NCBI RefSeq assembly: GCF_004336985.1
Contig: NZ_SJUO01000001.1
Coordinates: 124,001-188,000, forward strand
Direction: 5' to 3'
DNA length: 64,000 nucleotides
Origin: Exiguobacterium sp. SL-9
GTDB taxonomy: Bacteria; Bacillota; Bacilli; Exiguobacteriales; Exiguobacteriaceae
How positions within the stretch are numbered: the first letter of the stretch is position 1; each line of letters begins with the position of its first letter. The position numbers and the translations under genes were made by a program. The notes under the pieces are model-generated. The model had not been told where the DNA came from. It did not search any database and saw only the letters and a program-made list of their open reading frames with translations. Shown here one piece after another: positions 16,892-25,651 of this stretch.

Positions 16892-17308
16892 TCACTCATC
16901 CACCCCGAGCACTTGAATCAACTGATTCGTCATATCTCTCGACACGCGATAGATGAGATGCGGATGCGTCACATCCATCAAAAAGCTCGGTTGATGTTTC
17001 TGTCCGAGCCAAAGATGATACTGTGCCATCATCCCGCCCTTCCAATGAAGCTCCAAGTCAAAGTCCGGTTCCCCGTGAATGGAATCTTCGAACGCATCAT
17101 CTGCATTACGCAGCATGTCCGCGAACGGACTCACTTTTTCGATTCCATTGAACATGATGAAATCTGTCTCATTGAACGAACCAATGCCTGACGACTCAGC
17201 AACTCTCGCTTGAATCATCTCTTCTCTGTTCAACTCATTCTCCTCTGAGTTCATAAATGCTTTGAACATCGCCGAAGCCCCTGTGAAGATTGCCCGATCT
17301 AGTTTCAT
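16892..17308 (-). CDS. paralogue of the adjacent lipoprotein, without signal peptide
   Basis: This 138-residue protein shares with its neighbour AESSGIGSFNETDFIMF, FADMLRNADDAFED, PDFDLELHWKGG and YHLWLGQ. The N-terminus MKLDRAIFTGASAMFKAF has no lipobox and only weak hydrophobicity, so it seems cytosolic or loosely attached. The start is ATG 17308 after GGGGTG; a more distant ATG at 17326 is possible. It lies upstream of the lipoprotein in the same direction. Function unknown. Confidence 0.65.
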   Translation of the reverse strand: MKLDRAIFTGASAMFKAFMNSEENELNREEMIQARVAESSGIGSFNETDFIMFNGIEKVSPFADMLRNADDAFEDSIHGEPDFDLELHWKGGMMAQYHLWLGQKHQPSFLMDVTHPHLIYRVSRDMTNQLIQVLGVDE

Positions 17309-17397
17309 GCGCTTCACCCCATTCATGTTGATCGTTATCTTTTACGAAAATCCGGACGAAAGGTTTCGCAAATTTTTACATACTATCAAGAAACTCG

Positions 17398-17703
17398 TCA
17401 CACACGCTTTCTGCTGCGCTCTAAAAATATCGGCAATAGGTTCAATAGAATCGAGATGCTCGTCAAGACCCACCACGCCCGTCCCATACCTGGTATGACA
17501 TCCGCTAACGCACCCCAATCCTCCGCTTCGACCCAAACTGATAAATAGCTGTAGTCCGCGCACACGGTGAGCGCCGTCAGCGACAACGCAATCGCCATCG
17601 GCAGCTTGAAATCTTTTCCGACCATGAACGTATACAAGTTGAACAATGTCGCAGCGACCGTCAGTACTCCAAATATGATCCACACTAGCGATTCAACCTC
17701 CAT
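17398..17703 (-). CDS. hypothetical three-segment membrane protein
   Basis: This protein of about 101 residues has three hydrophobic segments (about 5-27, 34-53 and 72-92) and a basic C-terminus RSRKRV. The start is unclear. The ATG at 17703 has no ribosome site before it, while ATGGAGG is itself a good site for GTG at 17685, which would give 95 residues. No family recognised. Confidence 0.6.
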   Translation of the reverse strand: MEVESLVWIIFGVLTVAATLFNLYTFMVGKDFKLPMAIALSLTALTVCADYSYLSVWVEAEDWGALADVIPGMGRAWWVLTSISILLNLLPIFLERSRKRV

Positions 17704-17774
17704 TTTTATGTAATCAATTACCTATTTTCACAGTATCATAAGCAAAACTTGAAATCGTTACATTTTGGAACAAC

Positions 17775-17804
17775 AAAAAAAGCCGAGCCGAAGCTCAGCT
17801 TTTC
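17775..17804 (-). terminator. terminator of the sucrose operon
   Basis: On the minus strand AAGCTGAGC, TTCG, GCTCGGCTT form a stable UUCG-capped hairpin followed by a T-run. Confidence 0.85.
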
Positions 17805-17805
17805 C

Positions 17806-19224
17806 TTATTGATACGTCCAACCGATCAGGCTCGCCGTCGCCCCTTCATAGCGCAACTGTTTCTCGAGCTCGCTTGGGAACACACGGAGCGTAGCGACCG
17901 CTTCGCCGTCATTGACGAAACATTCGACACTCGACGAGTCGACGAAGACGTGAAGTGATTCGACAGCAATCGTTTTCGTCCGTGTCGTGCCATACTCGGT
18001 CGCGAACGGCTCTCCAGCATTCGTCCGATCGATCGTCAACTCGCCTGCCGTTGCATCGTAACGAATGACGAGTGACTCATCTTCAACTTGCAACAATTCG
18101 AGGCTAAAGTCCGACCCATCCGTTTTCACCTCAAGCTCATACCGGTCCGGTGTCGCAACGCTGACTGACGTGCCGGACGCATCGAGGAATGTGTCTTGGC
18201 GAAGTGTTGTCATCTCCGCAACTGGACGCTGCTTGAGCGATCCGTCCTCGATTGTGAGCACACGCGGTAACGTCAAGGCGTGTGCCCAGCCGAACCGGTC
18301 CGTCGGATAGTCGATTTCCGGGAGTCCCATCCAACCGACGAGCACGCGACGTCCGTCTTGTTCTGTCGTCTGTGGGGCGTAGAAATCAAAACCGAAATCG
18401 AGTTCTTCGAACGCGTCATGCGTGAACGTCAACGTCTCGACGTCGAGCTTGCCGATCAAGAAGCCAGACTGGTAGACGTTGTGATAACGGTGGCCTTCAG
18501 GCTCGATACCTTGCGGCGAGAAGACGAGGACGTGTTGTCCGTTCAGTTCGAACACGTCAGGACATTCCCACATGTAACCGAACGGGTCGAGTCCTGTCTC
18601 AATCTCACCGAGGAACGTCCAGTCGTCCAAGTCAGTCGAACGATATAAGACGACACAACCTGTTTCGTTCTTACGTTGGGCCCCGACGATGGCGTAATAG
18701 ACGCCATCCTCGAGCCACACTTTCGGGTCACGGAAGTGTTCCGTGTACCCGGCCGGCACGTCCGGGATTGCGACGTTACGACGTTCGATCTTTCCATCCC
18801 GCAACACGCCGATGACTTGCGAGGCGTGACGCGTCCAGTCATCCGTCCGGTGGTTGCCGGTGTACATGACGTGGAGCTCCCCGTCCTTCACAAACCCGCT
18901 ACCTGAATAGGCACCGTGCGAGTCTTCGGTCGTCTCCGGGACTAACGCCACCCCGCGGTCGGTCCACGTGACGAGGTCGGGTGATGTGACATGGTACCAA
19001 TGTTTGAGACCGTGTACCGGTCCGAGTGGGAACCACTGATAGAACATGTGATATTCCCCGTTATAATACGTGAATCCGTTCGGGTCGTTCAGGAGGCCCG
19101 TCGGCGGTTGGATGTGGTATCCGAACCGCCACGGGGAAGCCGCCGTCTTTGTGCGGAGCGTCTCCATCTCGAGGGCACTCACGTCACGTAACGAGCGGTA
19201 ACGCTCTGCCTTCGTCCAACTCAT
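17806..19224 (-). CDS. scrB: sucrose-6-phosphate hydrolase (GH32)
   Basis: This 472-residue cytosolic enzyme splits sucrose-6-phosphate into glucose-6-phosphate and fructose. The three GH32 catalytic motifs are intact: LLNDPNG near residue 45 (nucleophile Asp), FRDPK, and WECPD (acid/base Glu). The C-terminal beta-sandwich follows with SSVECFVNDGEAVATLRVFP. It is last in the scrK-scrA-scrB unit, 22 bases after scrA, and followed by the operon terminator. Confidence 0.92.
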   Translation of the reverse strand: MSWTKAERYRSLRDVSALEMETLRTKTAASPWRFGYHIQPPTGLLNDPNGFTYYNGEYHMFYQWFPLGPVHGLKHWYHVTSPDLVTWTDRGVALVPETTEDSHGAYSGSGFVKDGELHVMYTGNHRTDDWTRHASQVIGVLRDGKIERRNVAIPDVPAGYTEHFRDPKVWLEDGVYYAIVGAQRKNETGCVVLYRSTDLDDWTFLGEIETGLDPFGYMWECPDVFELNGQHVLVFSPQGIEPEGHRYHNVYQSGFLIGKLDVETLTFTHDAFEELDFGFDFYAPQTTEQDGRRVLVGWMGLPEIDYPTDRFGWAHALTLPRVLTIEDGSLKQRPVAEMTTLRQDTFLDASGTSVSVATPDRYELEVKTDGSDFSLELLQVEDESLVIRYDATAGELTIDRTNAGEPFATEYGTTRTKTIAVESLHVFVDSSSVECFVNDGEAVATLRVFPSELEKQLRYEGATASLIGWTYQ

Positions 19225-19246
19225 AACATCACTTCCTTTTTCTTTC

Positions 19247-20677
19247 TTATGCTGCTTGTTTCACTGCTTCTTTTTTCGCTTGGCGTTTCGCAAGCACGAA
19301 CGTCAATCCGAAAGCGACGGCGAATGAAATGACCATACCGATGATATACGAGACAATCGATGCCGGTGCGATCGAGATGATTCCCGGAAGACCTGCCGCA
19401 CCGAGCGCTACTGCGAGGACTTCACGTCCGACGATGAACGCCGAGGCGATCCCTGAACCGATGATAGCCGCGATGAACGGATAGCGTAGTTTCAAGTTGA
19501 CACCGAACATGGCCGGCTCCGTGATTCCGAGGAGTGCCGAGATACCAGATGCCGAAGCGACACCTTTCATCTTCTTATCACGTGTCAAGAAGAAGACAGC
19601 GAGTGTGGCAGCACCTTGCGCGACGTTCGACATCGCTGCGATTGGGAAAATGAATGATCCACCTGTGCGTGCGATATCAGCAAGAAGCTGTGTCTCGATC
19701 GCGATGAAGCTGTGGTGCATTCCTGTGATGACGATTGGTGCGTACAAGAGACCCATGACGAGACCACCGAAGAAGCCGAGCGAGTCGTATGTCCAAACGA
19801 GACCATCGATGATCAAGTTACCTGCTTCACGCGTAATCGGTCCGACGAATGCGAACGTGACGAACGCCGTGATGAGGAGAGAGAGCAATGGGGTGAGTAA
19901 GATATCAAGTGATGCTGGCATAAATTTACGGATATTGATTTCAATTTTCGATAAAATATAAGCGGATACGAGTACTGGTAACACTTGTCCTTGGTAACCG
20001 AGCTTCTCAATCTCAAAGCCGAGAATGTTCCAAACCGGAATATCGCCGACCGTTGCTTGCGCGTAAGCATTGACGAGATCCGGGTGAACCATGATCATCC
20101 CGAGCGCGGCGCCAAGGTATGGATTACCCCCAAACCGCTTGGCGGCGGAGAACCCAATCAGGACGGGTAGAAAGACGAAAGCGGCGTTGGCGAACGTGTT
20201 GATCATTGCGGCGAGGTCGGCGATGCCAGGGTACTGGTCGATCAATGAGCTGCCGTCGAAGAACAAATCAGGTGCTGTGAGCAAGTTGTTGATCCCCATC
20301 AAGAGACCGCCGGCGACGATGGCCGGGATGATTGGTACGAAAATATCAGATAGCATCTTCACGAACTGTTGGAGCGGGTTGCCTTTTTTCGCGCCGGCCG
20401 ACTTGACGTCACTTGTCGACATATCACCGAGACCTGTCAATTCCGCGAACTCGGCGTATACTTTGTTGACCGTACCTGCACCGATGATGATTTGATACTG
20501 ACCACCTGTCGAGAACGTTCCTTTGACAACATCGAGTGCGTCAAGTTTCTTCTCGTCAACTTTCGATTCATCGTTCAAGACGAGACGGAGCCGGGTCGCA
20601 CAGTGGGCCGCGGCGGCGACATTGTCTTTTCCGCCGATTGCCTCTAAAATCGCTTCTGCTTCTTGTCTGTAGTTCAT
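19247..20677 (-). CDS. scrA: PTS sucrose transporter EIIBC
   Basis: This 476-residue protein has an N-terminal EIIB domain with the phosphorylated Cys in [10 protein letters not shown] (about residue 27) and a long EIIC domain of about ten membrane segments (about 105-465). It imports sucrose as sucrose-6-phosphate. No EIIA domain is attached, so it must use a glucose-type EIIA made elsewhere. It overlaps the stop of scrK by four bases (ATGA) and precedes scrB, which hydrolyses its product. Confidence 0.9.
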   Translation of the reverse strand: MNYRQEAEAILEAIGGKDNVAAAAHCATRLRLVLNDESKVDEKKLDALDVVKGTFSTGGQYQIIIGAGTVNKVYAEFAELTGLGDMSTSDVKSAGAKKGNPLQQFVKMLSDIFVPIIPAIVAGGLLMGINNLLTAPDLFFDGSSLIDQYPGIADLAAMINTFANAAFVFLPVLIGFSAAKRFGGNPYLGAALGMIMVHPDLVNAYAQATVGDIPVWNILGFEIEKLGYQGQVLPVLVSAYILSKIEINIRKFMPASLDILLTPLLSLLITAFVTFAFVGPITREAGNLIIDGLVWTYDSLGFFGGLVMGLLYAPIVITGMHHSFIAIETQLLADIARTGGSFIFPIAAMSNVAQGAATLAVFFLTRDKKMKGVASASGISALLGITEPAMFGVNLKLRYPFIAAIIGSGIASAFIVGREVLAVALGAAGLPGIISIAPASIVSYIIGMVISFAVAFGLTFVLAKRQAKKEAVKQAA

Positions 20678-21618
20678 GCTGGTTTCCCTCCTAGCGTTTC
20701 AAACACGCGTTGTTGTGATGGTATGGCAGGAATCGCGCCGTAAGCGGTGCACGTTAGCGCTCCGGTCACGTTCGCATATTCGATGTCCTTTAGTAAGCGA
20801 TCGTCATCTAGCCCGAGCGTCGACAATCGGTATAAATAGGCTCCGACGAAGGCATCGCCCGCTCCCGTCGAATCGACACTATCGATTTTCACCGATGAAA
20901 TCACGTCTTTGACGTCTTTCGTCGCAATGAGCGTTCCGCGTGAGCCAAGCGTGATGGCGATTCGTTTCGCACCCGTTTCAAGGAGTGACGCGACCGCCTG
21001 GTCTAAATCGTCAAGTCCCGTCAACAAATGTGCTTCCTCTTCACTCAACTTCACGAAATCCGCTTCGGCGATAAAGTGAAGTGAGTCTTGTTTGAACGCT
21101 TCAAGATCTGTCACGAGCGCGTCCCGATAGTTCGGATCGAATGAGACGAACAGGCCGTCCCGTTTGGCGAACTGAAGCAGTTTAAAATAGGCATTCTTTA
21201 ACTCGCCTTCGAGGAGCGCCGTCGCAGAGCCGAAGTGGACAATGTCACCTGGTTTAAATGCCGACAAGTCGATCGACTCGAACGCGTAATCCCCGTCGCT
21301 GCCGCGGCGGAACGTAAAGTCTCGTTCCCCATCTTCTTGGATCGACACGAACGCGAACGTCGTGTCACCTTCCTCCACCAGATTCTCGACACCGACTCCG
21401 TTGTCGACGAGCGTCTGTTTCAAAAACCGGCCGAACGGGTCAGCCCCGACTTGACCGAGAAAACTCGAGCTTCCACCGTGTTTACTGACGACCGCGGCGA
21501 CGTTCGCCGGTGCGCCCCCTGCCTTCTTCACGAATGTCGTCCCGTTGACGAGGTCGCTCGACGCATCCTCGCAAACCCAATCAATCAATAGTTCACCAAT
21601 GCAATGTACGGTGTTCAT
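20674..21618 (-). CDS. scrK: fructokinase (PfkB family)
   Basis: This 314-residue kinase phosphorylates the fructose released by ScrB to fructose-6-phosphate. PfkB signatures are present: [18 protein letters not shown] near the start and [15 protein letters not shown] with the catalytic Asp. The start is ATG 21618 after GGAGGTGGACGG; the upstream ATG at 21657 lies in the operator region. It is first in the scrKAB unit, with two LacI-type operators just upstream. Confidence 0.9.
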   Translation of the reverse strand: MNTVHCIGELLIDWVCEDASSDLVNGTTFVKKAGGAPANVAAVVSKHGGSSSFLGQVGADPFGRFLKQTLVDNGVGVENLVEEGDTTFAFVSIQEDGERDFTFRRGSDGDYAFESIDLSAFKPGDIVHFGSATALLEGELKNAYFKLLQFAKRDGLFVSFDPNYRDALVTDLEAFKQDSLHFIAEADFVKLSEEEAHLLTGLDDLDQAVASLLETGAKRIAITLGSRGTLIATKDVKDVISSVKIDSVDSTGAGDAFVGAYLYRLSTLGLDDDRLLKDIEYANVTGALTCTAYGAIPAIPSQQRVFETLGGKPA

Positions 21619-21662
21619 CCGTCCACCTCCGTGTCTAAATTTCGTGCTTCGTACCACTTATC

Positions 21663-21672
21663 GAACCGGTTC
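21663..21672. promoter_or_regulatory. second ScrR-type operator core
   Basis: GAACCGGTTC is a perfect palindrome with the same core as the operator at 21691-21714; the two centres are 35 bases apart. Unlike the other site it cannot form a terminator, which supports a protein-binding role. Confidence 0.65.
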
Positions 21673-21684
21673 CAAAATCGAATA

Positions 21685-21714
21685 AAAAAATGTTGCGGAA
21701 CCGGTTCCGCAACA
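21685..21714 (-). promoter_or_regulatory. ScrR operator that is also a terminator-shaped hairpin
   Basis: A perfect 24-base palindrome at 21691-21714 centres on GGAACCGGTTCC, the LacI-family operator form. On the minus strand it is followed at once by ATTTTTTTATT. This makes it look like the intrinsic terminator of scrR as well, whose stop is 15 bases upstream. It lies about 75-95 bases before scrK. Confidence 0.7.
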
Positions 21715-21728
21715 CAAATGTAATCGAT

Positions 21729-22715
21729 TTAATTTAAAATGTCAACGCTTTCTCGCAGTTTTAATTCAAAAGTTGTGAACGTTTTCATCGGGATGGTTTC
21801 ACCTGTTAACAATTGGACAATCATGTCAGCCGCACGGGACCCGGTCCGTCGGTATGGAAGGTGTACGGTCGTAATCGACGGATGGAGCACTTCGGTGAAA
21901 TCATAGCCGCCGAATCCACTCACCGAGATGTCGCCCGGCACCGTTTTACCGGCGTTAGCAAGCCCCTTCAATACGCCGAGGGCGATGTTGTCGGTCGCAC
22001 AGACGACGAGTGACGCCGACAGCTCATGTCCAATCTGCATCCCAATCGGAATCGCATCATCGATTTTAAATGACGTCGTGTATGTCTTCACATCCGCACC
22101 CGCCTCGTTGAAGGCGCGCAAGAAACCGTCACGTCTCGTTTGGCCGACGGCGATATCGTACTCCTCGACACCCACATAAATGATGTCGCGATGCCCCCAG
22201 CCCATAAACTGCTTTCCGAGGGCGTACGCCGCATCAAAATCGGGATAAACGAGACTATGGACTTGTTCATGCTCCTGACCGATCAATAGGACCGGAATTT
22301 GGATGTCTTTGATCGCCTGCAAGTGCCGTTCCGTCACAGTCGTCCCGAGCCAGATGATGCCGGCTACTTTTTGTTTCGCCAAGTTATACAGCTGCTCGAT
22401 CTCACGTTCGGTCTGTTGAGCCGTGTTGACGACGAGCATTTGATAGCCGCGTTCGGTCAATCGTTCGTCGATGCCCATCATCGTGCGTGAAGCGGCATAC
22501 GAGTCGAGACGTGGGACGATGACGCCGATCATTTTCGTCTGTTTCGACTTCAAGCTTTGCGCGAACTGGTTCGGTTCATAATTCGTCTCCTGAATGACCC
22601 GCTCAATCTTGTCGCGCGTCGACTGCCCGACCGAGCCCCCGTTCAAGTAACGGGAGACGGTACTTTTGGCGACCCCGGCCAGTTTGGCGATGTCGTTGAT
22701 TGTCACTTGTTTCAT
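21729..22715 (-). CDS. scrR: LacI-family sucrose operon repressor
   Basis: This 328-residue regulator has the LacI helix-turn-helix at the N-terminus (VTINDIAKLAGVAKSTVSRYLNG, shown in part) with the hinge helix FAQSLKSKQTKMIG near 50-60, then a periplasmic-binding-protein-like sugar domain. It lies directly upstream of scrKAB in the same direction, and two palindromes of LacI-operator type lie between them. Inference: sucrose, fructose or a phosphorylated form releases it. GGAGG precedes the ATG. Confidence 0.88.
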   Translation of the reverse strand: MKQVTINDIAKLAGVAKSTVSRYLNGGSVGQSTRDKIERVIQETNYEPNQFAQSLKSKQTKMIGVIVPRLDSYAASRTMMGIDERLTERGYQMLVVNTAQQTEREIEQLYNLAKQKVAGIIWLGTTVTERHLQAIKDIQIPVLLIGQEHEQVHSLVYPDFDAAYALGKQFMGWGHRDIIYVGVEEYDIAVGQTRRDGFLRAFNEAGADVKTYTTSFKIDDAIPIGMQIGHELSASLVVCATDNIALGVLKGLANAGKTVPGDISVSGFGGYDFTEVLHPSITTVHLPYRRTGSRAADMIVQLLTGETIPMKTFTTFELKLRESVDILN

Positions 22716-22733
22716 CGGTAAAAACCTCCATAC

Positions 22734-22764
22734 GAAAAAACTGACGCGTCAGACGCCGTCAGTT
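22734..22764 (-). terminator. terminator of the acetyltransferase gene
   Basis: AACTGACG (22739-22746) pairs with CGTCAGTT (22757-22764); on the minus strand a T-run follows. Confidence 0.8.
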
Positions 22765-23240
22765 CAATGGTTGATTACGTATCGTTTTTTAAAGTTTAAA
22801 TAGTAAAGACCGTTCCGTTTCTCAAACCCGTTCTTCTCAAGAACACTACGTACCGCTTCTTGATGCGGGCTCGTCGGCGGGATTCCGGCGCGGACGGTAT
22901 GCCCTTCCTTCAAGTCGGATTGCTCGAGTGCGAGGCGAAGCCCCTCTGTTGCATAACCTTTGTCTTTGAACGGGTCAAACACCATCAAATCGAGCTGATA
23001 GACGCGAGCGAGTTTCAAGAGCAACACTTTCCCGACAGTTTGACCATCGACGCGGAGGTCGTAATAGAAGTCCTCCCCATAGCTATGGGCGTCGGCTGAG
23101 TACACCTGCTCTTCCCCCATCTCGACAAAGATGCCTTTTAGTTCTTCGGCTGACATGCCGTAAGAATTTTGACCGTATTTTTTAAAATGCTCATATTCGA
23201 TCTCATCAATCTGACGAATAGGTTGACGCACGATTTCCAT
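22764..23240 (-). CDS. GNAT-family N-acetyltransferase
   Basis: This 158-residue protein has the GNAT acetyl-CoA pattern in LMVFDPFKDKGYATEGLRLALEQ and a C-terminal LEKNGFEKRNGLYYL. Substrate unknown. GGAGGGCACGGG precedes the ATG. Its stop lies inside the stem of its own terminator. Confidence 0.75.
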   Translation of the reverse strand: MEIVRQPIRQIDEIEYEHFKKYGQNSYGMSAEELKGIFVEMGEEQVYSADAHSYGEDFYYDLRVDGQTVGKVLLLKLARVYQLDLMVFDPFKDKGYATEGLRLALEQSDLKEGHTVRAGIPPTSPHQEAVRSVLEKNGFEKRNGLYYLNFKKRYVINH

Positions 23241-23326
23241 CCCGTGCCCTCCTTAACAGTTATCTCTTAGTCTTTCCACACTCATTATATACGAACGGCG
23301 CCGTGAAGCGCAAAAGATAACCGAAA

Positions 23327-24190
23327 TCAGACCGGTTCGATGTGAATGTGAACCGAATCGACGGCATGATGCTCGTCAAGTTCACGCTCGATATCATCAC
23401 ATAAATCGTGCGCCTCCTCGACGGTGAGGCTTCCCTCGACGGCAATCGTCACGTCGAGCATGACGTGGTTGCCGAGGTGACGTCCTTTGATTTCACGGAC
23501 TTCCTTGACAGCATCGAAATGTTGGATCGTCTCTTCATAGGAATCGACGAGGTCCGGCGGGAACCCGTCCGAGAGCTGATGGGTCGCGTCGAGAAAGATT
23601 TGAATCGCCGTCCGGATAATCATCCCGGCAATGAGGACGGCGAGCACCGTATCCATCCACGGCAACTTAAAGTAAGCGAACAGGACACCGAGCGTCGCCC
23701 CGATTGAAATCATGGCATCAGCGAGATTGTCTTTCGCCGCCGCCTTTAAGGCAAGGGACCGAGTCTGCTTGGCCAATCTCGAGTTATACGCGTATACGCC
23801 GAACATGACGAGCGCACTCACGAACGCGACGACGGCCGCGAGCGGGTTCGGTTCGACGTATTCACCACCGACCAAGTTAGCGATGCTGTTCAATAGAACG
23901 AACACCCCGACGGCGACCATGATGAGCGAGGCGACGAGTGCGGCGAGCGTTTCCATCTTAGCATGCCCGTATTTATGTTCTGCGTCCCGAGGCAGCGCGG
24001 CGATGCGAATGCCGATATAGACGGCGATGGATGCGATGATATCGGTCGTATTGTTGAAACCGTCGGCGAGGACGGCTTCCGAATTATACAGATAACCGAA
24101 TACGACTTTTAGGACAGATAAGACCAAATACGTCGTGATGGATAAAATGGCGCCTTTGAGCGCTTTTGGTGGATGAGTTGTCGACTGCAT
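23327..24190 (-). CDS. cation diffusion facilitator, probable Mn2+ exporter (MneP/MneS-like)
   Basis: This 287-residue CDF transporter has six membrane segments (about 12-205) and a cytosolic metal-binding domain. The metal site of segment 2 reads NxxxD within ADGFNNTTD and that of segment 5 reads DxxxD within KDNLADA. This is the pattern reported for manganese-type CDFs (MntE, MneP/MneS), not the HxxxD of zinc types. KYGHAKMETLA marks the loop. It should pump Mn2+ out using the proton gradient. GGAGGTGGTCGG precedes the ATG. Confidence 0.8.
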   Translation of the reverse strand: MQSTTHPPKALKGAILSITTYLVLSVLKVVFGYLYNSEAVLADGFNNTTDIIASIAVYIGIRIAALPRDAEHKYGHAKMETLAALVASLIMVAVGVFVLLNSIANLVGGEYVEPNPLAAVVAFVSALVMFGVYAYNSRLAKQTRSLALKAAAKDNLADAMISIGATLGVLFAYFKLPWMDTVLAVLIAGMIIRTAIQIFLDATHQLSDGFPPDLVDSYEETIQHFDAVKEVREIKGRHLGNHVMLDVTIAVEGSLTVEEAHDLCDDIERELDEHHAVDSVHIHIEPV

Positions 24191-24370
24191 CCGACCACCT
24201 CCTTATTAGCTAAGTCAGTATACCAGTCGAATGTCGTGTGGGCATAGAGAAACAGTGTTTCCCTCACTCAAATAAAATGGAATATATTCCCGGTAGTTTC
24301 GTCTTTCAAAAATTATGGTAAAGTAAATAAGAAGATACCTAACGGTTACCCAACAAAAGAGGTGAAACGA

Positions 24371-24682
24371 ATGTTTACAGAACGTGATGGAATCAAGCTT
24401 CGTTTGGAACAAATTGACAGATTGCTCGCTGATTTGAACCGGGAAGCAAAACAATTGATGGCGCGTCTACGCGAACTTGACGCCAGTGGTGAAAACCCGC
24501 ACGAGGTCACGCTCAAGCCAGAAGATCGTGACACGCTCAAATCGTCAATCGACGAGACGCTCGAGGCGCTCCAAAGCCGCTCGAAACGTCCGATCAACCC
24601 GAACGACGAGAAAAAGAAAGAGCTCGCCTCTCATAAGGCGCTCATCGACGAATTGTCGGATTTACTCAGCAAGAAAAAATGA
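24371..24682 (+). CDS. hypothetical charged coiled-coil protein
   Basis: This 103-residue protein is rich in Lys, Glu, Asp and Arg and mostly helical, with heptad-like spacing in DGIKLRLEQIDRLLADLNRE. The start is ATG 24371 because AAGAGGTG sits at the right distance; GTG at 24362 would place the site inside the gene. A terminator follows, then the methyltransferase with its own ribosome site. No family recognised. Confidence 0.65.
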   Translation: MFTERDGIKLRLEQIDRLLADLNREAKQLMARLRELDASGENPHEVTLKPEDRDTLKSSIDETLEALQSRSKRPINPNDEKKKELASHKALIDELSDLLSKKK

Positions 24683-24705
24683 GACGCCTTCGCGTCTCAT
24701 TTTTT
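24674..24705 (+). terminator. terminator overlapping the stop codon
   Basis: AATGAGACGC, CTTC, GCGTCTCATT followed by TTTT; the stop codon lies in the stem. Confidence 0.8.
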
Positions 24706-24720
24706 CGGTAAGGAGATCAT

Positions 24721-25515
24721 ATGACTTATATCGTTACGACTTGTTTACGCCCGACCGAAGTAACCATTAAACAGGCCGAGTCTCATGCGGCGACGTATGA
24801 CGTTCGTTTCATCCCCCGACGTAAACTTTCCATTGAGACGTTGAAAGCTCGCTATCATGCCGGTGTGCTAGTATTTGATAAACGTCGCGTCGAATATACA
24901 CCGCTCGACGGCGATGAACCGTTCTTCTTCCACCCTTCGAGCTCAGTGTTCCGGGTGAAGCAGCTCGCGCGTGGCGGGAACGACCCGCTCGTCGATGCTG
25001 CCGCAATCAAACCAGGTGACCGCGTCCTCGACTGTACGCTCGGGCTCGGCTCGGACAGCATCGTCCTCAGTCACGCCGTCGGTCCGACCGGTCGCGCCGT
25101 CGGTCTCGAGAGTGAGTTCGTCACCGCGATGCTCGTCAAGGAAGGGTTGACCGTCTGGGAAGAGAAAGAGCCCGCGGTCAATGAGGCGATGCGTCGACTC
25201 GAGGTCGTCTGGACGGATGCCCTCACCTATTTGAAGACATGCCCGAATGATTCGTTCGACGTCGTCTACTTCGATCCAATGTTCGAAAAGACGATTTCAG
25301 AATCAGTTCACTTGAACCCATTACGATCCCTAGCCAACACGAATCCACTGTCGCTTGAACTCATGACAGAAGCCCGTCGCGTCGCAGCAAGACGAATTGT
25401 CCTAAAAGCCCATTTCGAGAGTGAGGCATTTGAAACGTTTGGATTTACAAGGATTGTTCGCAAAACGTCCAAATTTCATTACGGAATTATCGACGTGGAG
25501 ACTCGACTCCCTTAG
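24721..25515 (+). CDS. class I SAM-dependent methyltransferase, RsmJ/YpiP-like
   Basis: This 264-residue protein has an N-terminal segment (about 1-90), then SAM motif I LDCTLGLGSDSIVLSHAVG, a motif II acidic GLESEF, and the catalytic-type VVYFDPMFEK. This layout fits the RsmJ/DUF548 group; bacterial RsmJ methylates guanosine 1516 of 16S rRNA. The Bacillus relative YpiP is not well studied, so the target is inferred. AAGGAGAT precedes the ATG. Confidence 0.75.
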   Translation: MTYIVTTCLRPTEVTIKQAESHAATYDVRFIPRRKLSIETLKARYHAGVLVFDKRRVEYTPLDGDEPFFFHPSSSVFRVKQLARGGNDPLVDAAAIKPGDRVLDCTLGLGSDSIVLSHAVGPTGRAVGLESEFVTAMLVKEGLTVWEEKEPAVNEAMRRLEVVWTDALTYLKTCPNDSFDVVYFDPMFEKTISESVHLNPLRSLANTNPLSLELMTEARRVAARRIVLKAHFESEAFETFGFTRIVRKTSKFHYGIIDVETRLP

Positions 25516-25551
25516 GTCTTAAGGACCCATAGGGACGAAAGTCTCTTTTTT
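25498..25551 (+). terminator. terminator of the methyltransferase gene
   Basis: GAGACT (25498-25503) pairs with AGTCTC (25540-25545), with inner TCCCT/AGGGA and GGTC/GGACC pairs, followed by TTTTTT. Confidence 0.65.
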
Positions 25552-25571
25552 CGATTCCTATTTTCTGAATA

Positions 25572-25600
25572 TTGACATTAATCTGACACAAGTTTAACGT
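25572..25600 (+). promoter_or_regulatory. probable promoter of the M6 protease gene
   Basis: TTGACA at 25572-25577, 17 bases, then TAACGT at 25595-25600. The -10 box is weak, which suggests that the gene needs activation. Confidence 0.5.
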
Positions 25601-25651
25601 TGGATTCAAGCTCACACAATTTCCCATTATTTTCACAGGAGGTTAGTACAA

